A DNA stretch of 64,000 nucleotides, from NCBI GenBank assembly GCA_965601975.1, contig OZ271856.1:4739919-4803918 (forward strand), given 5' to 3'. Source of the stretch: JANQIO01 sp965601975. GTDB taxonomy: Bacteria; Pseudomonadota; Gammaproteobacteria; Pseudomonadales; Halieaceae. The translations under genes and the position numbers were made by a program. Under the pieces are notes generated by a model. The model worked only from the letters and a program-made list of their open reading frames with translations. It was not told the origin of the DNA and did not search any database. Shown piece by piece: positions 1 through 8,488 of this stretch (position 1 is its first letter; each line of letters starts with the position of its first letter).

Positions 1-249
1 CGCGCCGTCCCCCGCGCCCACCGCCCGCGCTACCAGCCCCGTCGTGCCCATGCGCAGGAAACCGAACCCCCAGTAGACAAATGACAGGATGCTGGCGCCG
101 ATGGCGACCGATCCCAGGTATCGGGTGCTCTCCAGGTGGCCGAGGATCGCCGTGTCTGCCAAGCCCAATAAGGGGATCGAAATGTTGGACAGAATTGCAG
201 GCCAGGCGATTCGCCATATCTTGTGGTGCAGCTGTCGGCTCTGGTCCAT
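1..249 (-). CDS. MATE-family efflux transporter, N-terminal part (cut by window edge)
   Basis: The reverse strand from an ATG at 249 runs open to the window edge and gives 83 residues. It begins MDQSRQLHHKIWRIAWPAIL and continues with SIPLLGLADTAILGHL, the characteristic first transmembrane segment of DinF-like MATE transporters, followed by a second hydrophobic segment (ASILSFVYWGFGFLRMG) and TGLVARAVGAGDG. MATE proteins are inner-membrane exporters of drugs or metabolites driven by sodium or proton gradients. Only about a fifth of the usual 440-460 residues is visible, so substrate and completeness cannot be judged. It is divergent from the cox operon, separated by about 260 bp. Confidence 0.85.
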   Translation of the reverse strand, partial: MDQSRQLHHKIWRIAWPAILSNISIPLLGLADTAILGHLESTRYLGSVAIGASILSFVYWGFGFLRMGTTGLVARAVGAGDGA

Positions 250-508
250 ATCTTGGGGTGTACGGGTCCGATTGGACCTCCGCGCTAGGCCGCGAAAGCA
301 CTGGGTTGCCAACGGAAAAGACCCGGCAGCGCTAGTGCTTACGGGTGTCAAATTGAGTATACTTCAGCGCGTTTTACCGTACTCGGATAGTCCTGTGGTA
401 CCCCTGGAAGCGCAACGCAAGAGAGCCGGCCGTCAGGTCGACTCGATGGGGGACATCATGACCGGGTCGGGGTTGCAAATAGAACTATAGACAATGAGGA
501 GACGCACA

Positions 509-1675
509 ATGCTGCGTAAGGCGAGAGAGCTGTTCTGGCTCGCCATGTTTCCCGTGATGCTGCTGTTGAGCGGTGCGGTCAGTCCCGCCTGGGCTGACGA
601 CAAGGCCAACAACCGGTACCAGGTGAACATGGATGTCGGGGTGACCGAAGTCGGCGCCGAAATTTTTACCCTCCACATGCTGATCTTCTGGATTTGTGTC
701 GTGATCGGTGTGCTGGTGTTCGGTGTGATGTTCTACTCCATCTACGCCCATCGTAAGTCGCGCGGCGTCACGCCCGCCCAGTTCCACGAGAGCACCAAGG
801 TCGAGATCGCCTGGACGGTTGTGCCGTTCCTGATCCTGGTCAGCATGGCGGTACCCGCCACGTCGACCCTGATCAACGTCTACGACGTGGAGGACGCGGA
901 AATCGATATCCTCGTCACCGGCTACCAGTGGAAGTGGAAATACGAGTACCTGACGGAAGATGGCGAGAACGTCACCTTCTTCAGCAACCTGCGCACCTCC
1001 CAGGAAGAGATCTACAACGAGGACGACAAGGGCCAGTACTACCTGCTGGACGTCGACGAGCCCCTGACCATCCCGGTGGATACCAAGGTGCGCTTCCTCG
1101 TGACTGCCTACGACGTGATTCACTCCATGTGGGTTCCGGAGCTCGCGGTCAAGAAAGACGCCATTCCCGGCTTCATCAACGAGACCTGGACCCGCGCGGA
1201 AAAGACCGGCATCTACCGCGGCCAGTGCGCGGAGCTGTGCGGCAAGGACCACGGCTTCATGCCGGTGGTGGTCAACGTCGTCGAGCGCGATGAGTACGAC
1301 CAGTGGCTCAGTGAGAAGCAGGCGCAGGCTGCCGAGATCGCCGCGCTGATGGACCAGACCTTCACCATGGACGAGCTGGTTGCTCGCGGCAAGGACGTGT
1401 ACAACCGCGCCTGCCTGGCCTGTCACGGCGCCAACGGTGAGGGCGGCGTGGGCAAGGCCATTGCCGGCAGCGCCATCGCCATGGGCCCGCTCGACGCGCA
1501 CTTCGATATCGTGATCAACGGCTCGCGCAACAATGCCGCCATGCAGGCATTCGGCGGCCAGCTCAACGACGTCGACATGGCGGCGGTGCTGACCTACCAG
1601 CGCAACGGCTTCGGCAACAACATGGGCGACATGATCCAGCCCATCGACGTCTACAACTACAAGCAAGGCCAGTAA
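509..1675 (+). CDS. coxB: Cytochrome c oxidase subunit II with fused C-terminal cytochrome c domain
   Basis: Subunit II of an aa3/caa3-type oxidase; it accepts electrons at the dinuclear CuA site and passes them to subunit I. From the N-terminus: a signal peptide ending near SPAWA, two transmembrane helices (about residues 50-75 and 95-115), the aromatic patch YQWKWKYEY, a cupredoxin domain with CuA ligands in VIHSMW and GQCAELCGKDHGFM, then a haem c domain with CLACH near residue 308. The ATG at 509 is preferred to the in-frame ATG at 494 because GAGGAG at 496-501 lies 7 bases before it. A TATACT box at 358-363 is a possible -10 with no good -35. First gene of the cox run, 13 bp before coxA. 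The fused haem domain indicates a caa3-like enzyme. Confidence 0.96.
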   Translation: MLRKARELFWLAMFPVMLLLSGAVSPAWADDKANNRYQVNMDVGVTEVGAEIFTLHMLIFWICVVIGVLVFGVMFYSIYAHRKSRGVTPAQFHESTKVEIAWTVVPFLILVSMAVPATSTLINVYDVEDAEIDILVTGYQWKWKYEYLTEDGENVTFFSNLRTSQEEIYNEDDKGQYYLLDVDEPLTIPVDTKVRFLVTAYDVIHSMWVPELAVKKDAIPGFINETWTRAEKTGIYRGQCAELCGKDHGFMPVVVNVVERDEYDQWLSEKQAQAAEIAALMDQTFTMDELVARGKDVYNRACLACHGANGEGGVGKAIAGSAIAMGPLDAHFDIVINGSRNNAAMQAFGGQLNDVDMAAVLTYQRNGFGNNMGDMIQPIDVYNYKQGQ

Positions 1676-1688
1676 GGGGGGTCTGATA

Positions 1689-3251
1689 ATGGGAGATCAT
1701 CATCACGGTCCGGCCAAGGGCCTGAAGCGGTGGCTCTTTGCCACCAACCACAAAGATATCGGCACCATGTACCTGTGGTTCAGCTTCGCCATGTTCCTGG
1801 TGGGCGGAGCCTTTGCCATGGTCATCCGGGCAGAGCTGTTCCAGCCCGGCATGCAGCTGATCCGTCCCGAATTCTTCAACCAGATGACGACCATGCACGG
1901 TCTGATCATGGTGTTCGGCGCCATCATGCCGGCCTTCGTGGGCCTGGCGAACTGGCTGATCCCGATGATGATCGGGGCGCCGGACATGGCGCTGCCGCGC
2001 ATGAACAACTGGAGCTTCTGGATCCTGCCCCCGGCCTTCCTGCTGCTGCTGTCTACCATGTTCATGGAAGGTGGCGGCCCGGCTTTCGGCTGGACGTTCT
2101 ATGCACCCCTGTCGACGACTTACGCGCCGCCCTCGGTGACATTCTTCATCTTCGGCGTCCACGTACTGGGCCTGTCGTCGATCATGGGCTCCATCAACAT
2201 CGTCGCCACGGTCATGAACCTGCGTGCGCCGGGCATGACTTACATGAAGATGCCGCTGTTCGTCTGGACCTGGTTCATCACCGCCTACCTGCTCATTGCA
2301 GTGATGCCGGTGCTGGCCGGTGCCGTGACCATGATGCTTATGGATATCCACTTCGGCACCAGCTTCTTCTCGGCGGCCGGCGGCGGCGACCCGGTACTGT
2401 TCCAGCACATCTTCTGGTTCTTCGGTCACCCCGAGGTATACATCATCATCCTGCCGGCCTTCGGCGTGGTCTCACAGATCATCCCGGCCTTCGCGCGCAA
2501 GCCGCTGTTCGGCTATGACTCCATGGTGTACGCCACCGCGTCCATCGCCTTCCTGTCGTTCATCGTGTGGGCGCACCACATGTACACGGTAGGCATGCCG
2601 ATCGCCGGTGAGCTGTTCTTCATGTACGCCACCATGCTGATCGCCGTACCCACCGGGGTGAAGGTGTTCAACTGGATCACGACCATGTGGCGCGGCGCCA
2701 TGACCTTCGAGACGCCCATGCTGTTCTGCATCGGCTTCGTGGTGCTGTTCACCATCGGTGGTTTCACAGGCCTGATGCTGTCCATTGCACCCAGCGACTT
2801 CCAGTATCACGACAGCTACTTCGTGGTGGCGCACTTCCACTACGTGATGGTGGCGGGCGCCGTATTCTCCATGACCGCGGCCGTCTACTACTGGCTGCCC
2901 AAGTGGTGCGGCAAGATGTACAACGAGACCATGGGCAAGACCCACTTCTGGATCTCGTTCATTGGCTTCAACGTCACCTTCTTCCCGCAGCACTTCGTGG
3001 GCCTTGCCGGCATGCCCCGCCGCATCCCGGACTATGCCCTGCAGTTTGCTGACTTCAACATGATCAGCTCTATTGGCGCCTTCATCTACGGCGCTTCCCA
3101 GCTGCTGTTCCTGTACAACGTGATTGCCACCATTGTCGGCGGCAAGCCGGTCAGCGACGAAAAAGTCTGGGAAGGCGCGGAAGGCCTGGAGTGGACAGTA
3201 CCGACACCGGCGCCGTTCCACACCTTCTCCACGCCGCCGCAGGTTCGCTGA
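1689..3251 (+). CDS. coxA: Cytochrome c oxidase subunit I
   Basis: Catalytic subunit of the haem-copper oxidase (520 residues, normal length), reducing oxygen to water and pumping protons in the inner membrane. About twelve transmembrane helices are visible. Diagnostic pieces are LFATNHKDIGTMY at the N-terminus, FFGHPEVYIIILPAFG containing the CuB histidine and the cross-linked tyrosine, the histidine pair in VWAHHMYTVGM, and HDSYFVVAHFHYVMVAG with the haem a and a3 ligands. A purine-rich GGGGGG sits just before the ATG. It follows coxB closely and is followed by ctaG and coxC, the usual proteobacterial order. Confidence 0.98.
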   Translation: MGDHHHGPAKGLKRWLFATNHKDIGTMYLWFSFAMFLVGGAFAMVIRAELFQPGMQLIRPEFFNQMTTMHGLIMVFGAIMPAFVGLANWLIPMMIGAPDMALPRMNNWSFWILPPAFLLLLSTMFMEGGGPAFGWTFYAPLSTTYAPPSVTFFIFGVHVLGLSSIMGSINIVATVMNLRAPGMTYMKMPLFVWTWFITAYLLIAVMPVLAGAVTMMLMDIHFGTSFFSAAGGGDPVLFQHIFWFFGHPEVYIIILPAFGVVSQIIPAFARKPLFGYDSMVYATASIAFLSFIVWAHHMYTVGMPIAGELFFMYATMLIAVPTGVKVFNWITTMWRGAMTFETPMLFCIGFVVLFTIGGFTGLMLSIAPSDFQYHDSYFVVAHFHYVMVAGAVFSMTAAVYYWLPKWCGKMYNETMGKTHFWISFIGFNVTFFPQHFVGLAGMPRRIPDYALQFADFNMISSIGAFIYGASQLLFLYNVIATIVGGKPVSDEKVWEGAEGLEWTVPTPAPFHTFSTPPQVR

Positions 3252-3268
3252 GGCAGCGCGCAGCGTAG

Positions 3269-3829
3269 ATGCAGCTGTTCGGCGACAACCCGATCCTCGC
3301 CACCGTGGCCAAGATGGTCGCGGTGGTGGTGATCATGTTCTCATTTGTGTTCGTGGTCATGGTCCCGCTGTACAACGTGCTCTGCGATGCCCTCGGCATC
3401 AACGGCAAGACCAGCGGCCAGCGCTACGAAGCCGCCACCATCGCGGTGGACGAGAACAGGGAGATCACGGTGCAGCTTGTCGCCATGAACAGCGACGGCA
3501 TGCCCTGGGAGTTTCGTCCCACGAAGACCATCATGAAAGTGAACCCGGGCGCGGTGAACGAAACGGTGTTCTTCGCCCGCAACCCGCTGCCGAAAGATAT
3601 GGTGGCGCAGGCTATTCCATCGGTGTCACCGGCGCGTGCCGCCGAGTATTTTCACAAGACAGAGTGCTTCTGCTTCAACCAGCAACCGCTGGGTGGGCAA
3701 GAGAGCACCGAGATGCCGCTGCAGTTCATCGTCGACCAGGACCTGCCGCGGGATATAACGACAATAACTTTGTCCTACACGATGTTTGATATTACTGAAA
3801 TGGCGTCCGACGCGGTGGCGTCGCGCTAA
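3269..3829 (+). CDS. ctaG: Cytochrome c oxidase assembly protein CtaG/Cox11
   Basis: Membrane-anchored copper chaperone that delivers copper to the CuB site of subunit I. The 186 residues contain one N-terminal transmembrane helix (about 10-32) and a periplasmic immunoglobulin-like domain with the copper-binding CFCF motif in HKTECFCFNQQ and downstream MPLQFIVDQDLP. Length and motif match the Cox11 family. It lies between coxA and coxC, 17 bp after coxA. The ribosome binding site is weak, which suggests translational coupling. Confidence 0.96.
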   Translation: MQLFGDNPILATVAKMVAVVVIMFSFVFVVMVPLYNVLCDALGINGKTSGQRYEAATIAVDENREITVQLVAMNSDGMPWEFRPTKTIMKVNPGAVNETVFFARNPLPKDMVAQAIPSVSPARAAEYFHKTECFCFNQQPLGGQESTEMPLQFIVDQDLPRDITTITLSYTMFDITEMASDAVASR

Positions 3830-3842
3830 CGGGGAGATTTCA

Positions 3843-4817
3843 ATGGCAACCCACGACACTGCCACACACGAAGATTATTACGTACCAGAAAGCAGCGGCA
3901 TGGCGATCAGCGCCACCATCGGCCTGGTGCTCAGTATCTTTGGTGCGGCCAACGTCCTGAACGACAAGACCTTCGGGGACCCCAGCGTCGAGACCAACTC
4001 CTGGGGCATCCTGTTGTTCGGCCTGTTCTGGTTCATGGGAACCCTGTTCATGTGGTTCCGCTCCACCATCCGGGAAAACCTGGCGGGCATGAATTCCGGC
4101 CAGCTGAAGAAATCCTACGTGCTCGGCATGTTCTGGTTCATCTTCTCCGAGGTGATGTTCTTCTTCGCGTTTTTCGGCGCGCTGTTCTACGTGCGCGTGC
4201 TGGTGGGCCCCTGGCTGGCCGGCGAGGGCGAGGCCGGAGCGATGAACCACCTGCTGTGGGAGGGTTTCGAGTTCAGCTGGCCCATGATGCAGACGCCGCA
4301 GGAGGCCGTGGGCGGAGTCGCCGGCCAGCCCATCGCCAACAACGGGGAGTTCGTCTCGCCCGGTACCAGCATGGCGTTTTCCGAGGTGAGCGCCTGGTAC
4401 AAGTGGTTGCCCCTGTGGAACACCATCATCCTGCTGTCTTCCAGCGTCACGGTACACATCGCACACCTGGGCCTGCTCAAGGGCAATCGCACCCAGTTCA
4501 ACCTGTGGCTGGGTATCACCGTCACGCTGGCGATCATCTTCCTGTACATCCAGTACGTCGAATACTACGAGGCCTATGCGCACTTCGGCCTGACCTTGAA
4601 TTCCGGGATTTACGGCTCGACCTTTTTCATGCTGACCGGCTTCCACGGCTTCCACGTCCTGATGGGCATGACCATGCTGCTGATCCAGTGGATCCGGTCA
4701 ATTCGCTACGGTCACTTCACCGCCGATGATCATTTTGGCTTCGAGGCGTCCAGCTGGTACTGGCACTTCGTTGACGTGGTCTGGGTAGGTCTGTTCTTGT
4801 TCGTCTACATCCTGTAG
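3843..4817 (+). CDS. coxC: Cytochrome c oxidase subunit III
   Basis: Third core subunit of the oxidase (324 residues), an all-helical membrane protein that stabilises subunit I and supports proton uptake. Hydrophobic segments alternate along the length, with SGQLKKSYVLGMFWFIFSEV, the HGFHVLMGM motif and the terminal WYWHFVDVVWVGLF typical of the family. The ATG at 3843 is chosen over an upstream in-frame ATG at 3786 that lies inside ctaG, because GGGGAG precedes 3843 and the protein then begins at the usual N-terminus. A loop of about 60 residues between helices (around residues 130-180) is longer than in many homologues. Confidence 0.97.
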   Translation: MATHDTATHEDYYVPESSGMAISATIGLVLSIFGAANVLNDKTFGDPSVETNSWGILLFGLFWFMGTLFMWFRSTIRENLAGMNSGQLKKSYVLGMFWFIFSEVMFFFAFFGALFYVRVLVGPWLAGEGEAGAMNHLLWEGFEFSWPMMQTPQEAVGGVAGQPIANNGEFVSPGTSMAFSEVSAWYKWLPLWNTIILLSSSVTVHIAHLGLLKGNRTQFNLWLGITVTLAIIFLYIQYVEYYEAYAHFGLTLNSGIYGSTFFMLTGFHGFHVLMGMTMLLIQWIRSIRYGHFTADDHFGFEASSWYWHFVDVVWVGLFLFVYIL

Positions 4818-4837
4818 GGCCGCCGCGGCGCTGACGA

Positions 4838-5092
4838 TCAGTTGGCGCTCTCGGCGACCGGCTCAAAGGAGGTATGCCGCTCCCAGGGCGCCTGGGAGCG
4901 CAGCTTGCCGGAGCTGACGCCGTACACCAGAACGACCATCAGCGCGACTGCCAGCGACAGGCGCACTCCCAGCGAATTAAACAGACGCCGCTTCTTGATA
5001 TTGCCCTGGTCAACCATCAGGAAATAGAAACCGGCCCCCAGGCTTGCTATCAGGGCGAGCAGCAGAACTACGATCAGGAACTTCAGAAACAT
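4838..5092 (-). CDS. Small twin-transmembrane protein of the DUF2909 type
   Basis: An 84-residue protein with two hydrophobic helices (about residues 3-27 and 43-63) joined by a basic loop, VDQGNIKKRRLFNSLGVRLS. Small twin-TM proteins of this kind (DUF2909) are commonly found opposite the cox genes next to SURF1 in gammaproteobacteria. AGAGG lies 6 bases before the ATG. It opposes the operon, with its end 20 bp from coxC and its start 40 bp from SURF1. The function is unknown; the position suggests a link to oxidase assembly, which is inference only. Confidence 0.82.
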   Translation of the reverse strand: MFLKFLIVVLLLALIASLGAGFYFLMVDQGNIKKRRLFNSLGVRLSLAVALMVVLVYGVSSGKLRSQAPWERHTSFEPVAESAN

Positions 5093-5108
5093 GGCGACCT
5101 CTCAGGGG

Positions 5109-5129
5109 GGTCCGGTAGTATAGCGGACC
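5109..5129. repeat. Inverted repeat in the divergent gap before SURF1
   Basis: GGTCCG and CGGACC flank a 9-base centre, GTAGTATAG. The repeat lies in the 40-bp gap between the divergent DUF2909 and SURF1 genes, 3 bases before the SURF1 ATG. It could be a hairpin over the SURF1 start or an operator covering a -10-like box. No regulator can be assigned. Confidence 0.5.
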
Positions 5130-5132
5130 GCG

Positions 5133-5879
5133 ATGGCCAGCACAGCAACACAGACCGGAGTTCCGGCACGGGATTGGCGCACGGCATTGTTGGCCGTCAG
5201 CCTGTTGCCTATTCTGCTTTCCCTGGGCTTCTGGCAACTGTCCCGGGCCGATGAGAAGCGCGTTATCGCCGATCGCTGGGAGCAGCGTCGTCGGGAGGCG
5301 CCGGTAGACATTGCGCTGCTGCCGCAAGAGCAGGCCGCCCTGGCCTACCGTCGGGTGGCGCTGTCAGGCGAATTCATCGAGGGCCGCACGCTGCTGCTGG
5401 ACAACAGCCTGCGGGAGGGCCGCTACGGCGTCGAGGTGATCACGCCACTGCGGCTCGCCGGTGGAGAGCTGGTGCTCGTGAACCGCGGCTGGCTCGAGGG
5501 CGACCCCTACCGGCAACAGCTCCCTGAAGTGCCTCCTGTTGGGGTCGCCGGGGTGCTGGAAGGATATGTGTACGTTCCGCCGGGGGAGAGTTACACCCTC
5601 GGCGATATCAGCGCGACTGAAGGCTGGCCGCGGCTGATCCAGGCCATCGATATGCCCGCACTGGAAGCCGTGCTGGAAGAGCCCTTGTGGCCCTACACGG
5701 TGCGCCTGTCCGAGGATAGTCCCACGGCACTGCTGGCGGACTGGCCGCTGGTCAATGCGCAGCCGGAGAAGCACCAGGCCTATGCCTTCCAGTGGTTTGC
5801 CATGGCCGCAGCCCTGGGTGGGTTCGCGCTGTGGCGCAATCGTGGGGTCCTGGCACCGGGCCGCAAAAAGACGAGGTAG
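5133..5879 (+). CDS. SURF1 family cytochrome oxidase assembly protein
   Basis: SURF1 proteins help insert haem A into oxidase subunit I. The 248 residues show the family pattern: an N-terminal transmembrane helix with SLGFWQLSRADEKR (about residues 30-47), the middle YRRVALSGEF and LLLDNSLREGRYGVEVITP region, LVNRGWLEG near residue 115, and a second transmembrane helix close to the C-terminus (HQAYAFQWFAMAAALGGFAL) before a basic tail. It starts the second half of the oxidase locus and is followed after 2 bases by the GTG of the next gene. Confidence 0.95.
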   Translation: MASTATQTGVPARDWRTALLAVSLLPILLSLGFWQLSRADEKRVIADRWEQRRREAPVDIALLPQEQAALAYRRVALSGEFIEGRTLLLDNSLREGRYGVEVITPLRLAGGELVLVNRGWLEGDPYRQQLPEVPPVGVAGVLEGYVYVPPGESYTLGDISATEGWPRLIQAIDMPALEAVLEEPLWPYTVRLSEDSPTALLADWPLVNAQPEKHQAYAFQWFAMAAALGGFALWRNRGVLAPGRKKTR

Positions 5880-5881
5880 AT

Positions 5882-6481
5882 GTGACGACAGCAATCAACA
5901 AGAACCAGATGGCGCTGCTGATGATTGCCGGAATCCCGGTGGTCATCATTCTCACGGCGACCTGGCTCTGGTATTACGTGGCCAGCGGCCGGCTCGACCT
6001 GGTGGCCATGCTCGGCACCGCCAACCAGGGCGCGCTGATGGACCCGCCGGTGGCCATCGAGGAACTGGGCGTGGTCAATGGACAGGGCCAGCCATTCAAG
6101 GCGGCCGGCGAGCGGCCGCTGTGGCGCATCCTGATCCTGGGCGGGCAGGACTGCGACGAGGCCTGCCAGCAACTTCTTCATTACACCCGCCAGATTCACA
6201 CGGCCATGGGCAAGTACCGGGGCCGGATCGAACGCGCCTATCTCGCCGCCGGGGCGGCCCCCGGGGACGCCCCCCTGGGTGCGCTGGCGGAGGACTACCC
6301 CAGCCTTAATCTCCTGTATACTTCCGCACCCGCCGGGGAATCCCTCGTCGCGGCACAGCCCGAGGCCGCCTATTTCGTAATGGATCCCGCGGGTTGGGTG
6401 ATCCTGTCCTACCGGGCTGACGCCGACGGCAAGGACATCATGGCGGACCTGAAATTCCTCCTGAAAAACAGCGGCAGCTGA
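5882..6481 (+). CDS. Membrane-anchored CxxxC protein in the oxidase assembly operon
   Basis: The GTG at 5882 starts 2 bases after the SURF1 stop, with GAGG at 5873-5876 placed 5 bases before it; an upstream in-frame ATG inside SURF1 is less likely. The 199-residue product has one N-terminal transmembrane helix (ALLMIAGIPVVIILTATWLW) and a periplasmic part with WRILILGGQDCDEACQQLL, then YFVMDPAGWVILSY and a helical end. The CDEAC pair after a beta strand and the late DPAGWV stretch recall the thioredoxin fold and the CxxxC of SCO proteins. Proteins in this position between SURF1 and ctaA are usually annotated as hypothetical. A role in copper or thiol chemistry of oxidase assembly is inferred from motif and position. 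Confidence 0.88.
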   Translation: MTTAINKNQMALLMIAGIPVVIILTATWLWYYVASGRLDLVAMLGTANQGALMDPPVAIEELGVVNGQGQPFKAAGERPLWRILILGGQDCDEACQQLLHYTRQIHTAMGKYRGRIERAYLAAGAAPGDAPLGALAEDYPSLNLLYTSAPAGESLVAAQPEAAYFVMDPAGWVILSYRADADGKDIMADLKFLLKNSGS

Positions 6482-6503
6482 GCCGGGAGATCGACACAGA
6501 ACT

Positions 6504-7592
6504 ATGTTCAACGCACCAGAAAATCGAAAGCCCACGTTCCGGCTGGCCCTGTTTGCCGTCTGCTTCGCGATGAGCGTGATCATTCTCGGCGCCTTTACGC
6601 GGCTGGTGGATGCCGGCCTGGGCTGCCCGGACTGGCCCGGTTGCTATGGACACATTCTCTGGCCCAACGACGCCGAGGAGATTGCCACCGCGAACCAGGC
6701 CTACCCGGATGCACCGGTGGAACTGGACAAGACCTGGCCCGAAATGGTCCACCGCTACCTCGCAACGACCCTGGGCGCCATCGTCCTGGCGCTGGCAGCG
6801 CTGGCCTGGCGTCACCGGGGCCCCGGCCAGCCCCTGCGCTTGCCGATATTCCTGCTGGCCTTCGTGATCCTGCAGGGCATGTTCGGGATGTGGACGGTCA
6901 CGCTGAAACTCTGGCCACAGGTGGTGACCGCACACCTGCTGGGGGGGTTCACCACTATCAGCCTGCTGTGGATTCTCACCCTGCGACTCAACAACTACAG
7001 CTGGCGGCTCGGCAATGAGACCCTGGCGCGGGTGTCCCGCCACCGGACCCTGGCCGCCGTTGCCCTCGCGGTGGTGATCGGCCAGATCACCCTGGGCGGC
7101 TGGACCACCTCCAACTATGCGGCGGTAGCCTGCCCGGACCTGCCCACCTGCCAGGCAGAGTGGATTCCGCCCATGGACTTCGCCGCGGGCTTTGACGTGT
7201 TCCAGCAGGTCGGGCCCAACTACCTGGGCGGTACCATGACCAACGAGGCGCGGGTGGCGATTCACATGAGCCATCGCCTGGGCGCCATTGTCACGCTGCT
7301 GGTGGTGGGCGCCCTGTGCCTGCGGCTGCTGCGGGATGACCACACGGGCGTTCGCAAGCTGGGCGTGGGGATCGGCGCGGTCCTTACGGTGCAATTCCTG
7401 CTGGGCCTGGGCAATATCCTGTTCCAGTTCCCGGTCTGGGTGGCCACTGCCCATAACGCGGTGGGCGCGCTTCTCTTGCTGAGCGTGATCACACTCAATT
7501 ATTTCCTGCGCACCGCCCGGGCCCAGGTGGAGAACCTGGACGAACCGGTCCCCTACGAACCGCCCGTCAACGCTGCCCTGGGGAGCAGTTGA
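6504..7592 (+). CDS. ctaA: Haem A synthase (COX15/CtaA)
   Basis: Converts haem O to haem A by oxidising the C8 methyl group, in the inner membrane. The 362 residues form about eight transmembrane helices in two similar halves. Each half has a cysteine pair (CPDWPGC near residue 40 and CPDLPTC near residue 210) and conserved haem-ligand histidines (EMVHRYLATTLG, TAHLLGG, HMSHRLGAI, TAHNAVGA). It follows the CxxxC gene by 22 bp and overlaps the start of ctaB by one base. Confidence 0.97.
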   Translation: MFNAPENRKPTFRLALFAVCFAMSVIILGAFTRLVDAGLGCPDWPGCYGHILWPNDAEEIATANQAYPDAPVELDKTWPEMVHRYLATTLGAIVLALAALAWRHRGPGQPLRLPIFLLAFVILQGMFGMWTVTLKLWPQVVTAHLLGGFTTISLLWILTLRLNNYSWRLGNETLARVSRHRTLAAVALAVVIGQITLGGWTTSNYAAVACPDLPTCQAEWIPPMDFAAGFDVFQQVGPNYLGGTMTNEARVAIHMSHRLGAIVTLLVVGALCLRLLRDDHTGVRKLGVGIGAVLTVQFLLGLGNILFQFPVWVATAHNAVGALLLLSVITLNYFLRTARAQVENLDEPVPYEPPVNAALGSS

Positions 7593-8488
7593 TGGAGCAG
7601 GCGCTGCAACAGGCCAGCTGGCAAGACTACCTGGAGCTCACCAAGCCCAAGGTGGTTGCGCTGATGCTGCTTACCGCGGTCATTGGCATGTTTATGGCGG
7701 TGCCGGGCATGGTGCCCTGGCAGGCCCTGTTGTTCGGCAACCTGGGCATAGGCCTGTGCGCGGGCTCTGCGGCGGCGGTGAATCACCTGGTCGACCAGCG
7801 CATTGACCAGGTCATGGCGCGCACCCGCAACCGGCCGCTGGTCAAGGGCCGGGTCGGCACGCCCCAGGCCATCCTGTTCGCTCTGGTGCTGGGCGTGCTC
7901 GGCATGTATCTGCTGCTGGCCTTCGTCAACGCGCTCACCGCCTGGCTGACGCTGGCTTCCCTGCTCGGCTACGCGCTGATTTACACCGTTTTCCTGAAGC
8001 GTGCGACGCCACAGAATATTGTGATTGGCGGTCTTGCCGGCGCGGCGCCGCCGCTGCTCGGTTGGACCGCGGTGACCGGTGAGCTGCACGGCCACGCCCT
8101 GCTGCTGGTGTTGATTATCTTTGCCTGGACGCCACCGCATTTCTGGGCCCTGGCGATTCACCGCAGGGAAGAGTACGCGGCGGTGGATATTCCCATGCTG
8201 CCGGTGACCCACGGGGTGGCCTTCACCAAGCTGCATATCATGCTGTACACGCTGATCATGTTCGCTATCACCCTGCTGCCCTATGTCACGCGCATGAGCG
8301 GCCCCCTGTACCTGGCGGGCGCGGTGCTGCTGGGCGGGCGCTTCCTCTGGCACGCCGGGGTGCTGATGTGGGGCGACGACCGCAAGGCGGCCATTGCCAC
8401 CTTCAAGTACTCGATTACCTACCTGATGGCACTGTTCCTCGTTATGCTTGTCGATCACTACCTGTTCCCTGTAACCCCGCTGTCATGA
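7592..8488 (+). CDS. cyoE: Protohaem IX farnesyltransferase (haem O synthase)
   Basis: Adds a farnesyl group to haem B to make haem O, the substrate of CtaA. This is a UbiA-superfamily membrane prenyltransferase of 298 residues with about nine helices. Both Asp-rich regions are visible: DQRIDQVMARTRNRPL near residue 70 and the family motif WTPPHFWALAIHRREEY near residue 185. The ATG at 7592 overlaps the ctaA stop as TGATG, with GGGGAG 6 bases upstream; a TTG at 7589 is a poorer choice. It ends in an ATGA overlap with the SCO gene, showing coupled translation. The name ctaB is equally used. Confidence 0.97.
   Translation: MEQALQQASWQDYLELTKPKVVALMLLTAVIGMFMAVPGMVPWQALLFGNLGIGLCAGSAAAVNHLVDQRIDQVMARTRNRPLVKGRVGTPQAILFALVLGVLGMYLLLAFVNALTAWLTLASLLGYALIYTVFLKRATPQNIVIGGLAGAAPPLLGWTAVTGELHGHALLLVLIIFAWTPPHFWALAIHRREEYAAVDIPMLPVTHGVAFTKLHIMLYTLIMFAITLLPYVTRMSGPLYLAGAVLLGGRFLWHAGVLMWGDDRKAAIATFKYSITYLMALFLVMLVDHYLFPVTPLS

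Noticed and set aside
485..1666. Long reverse-strand open frame (393 codons) opposite coxB
   Set aside because: High-GC shadow of coxB; its translation is rich in His, Val, Gly and Asp with no domain, while coxB has every family motif.
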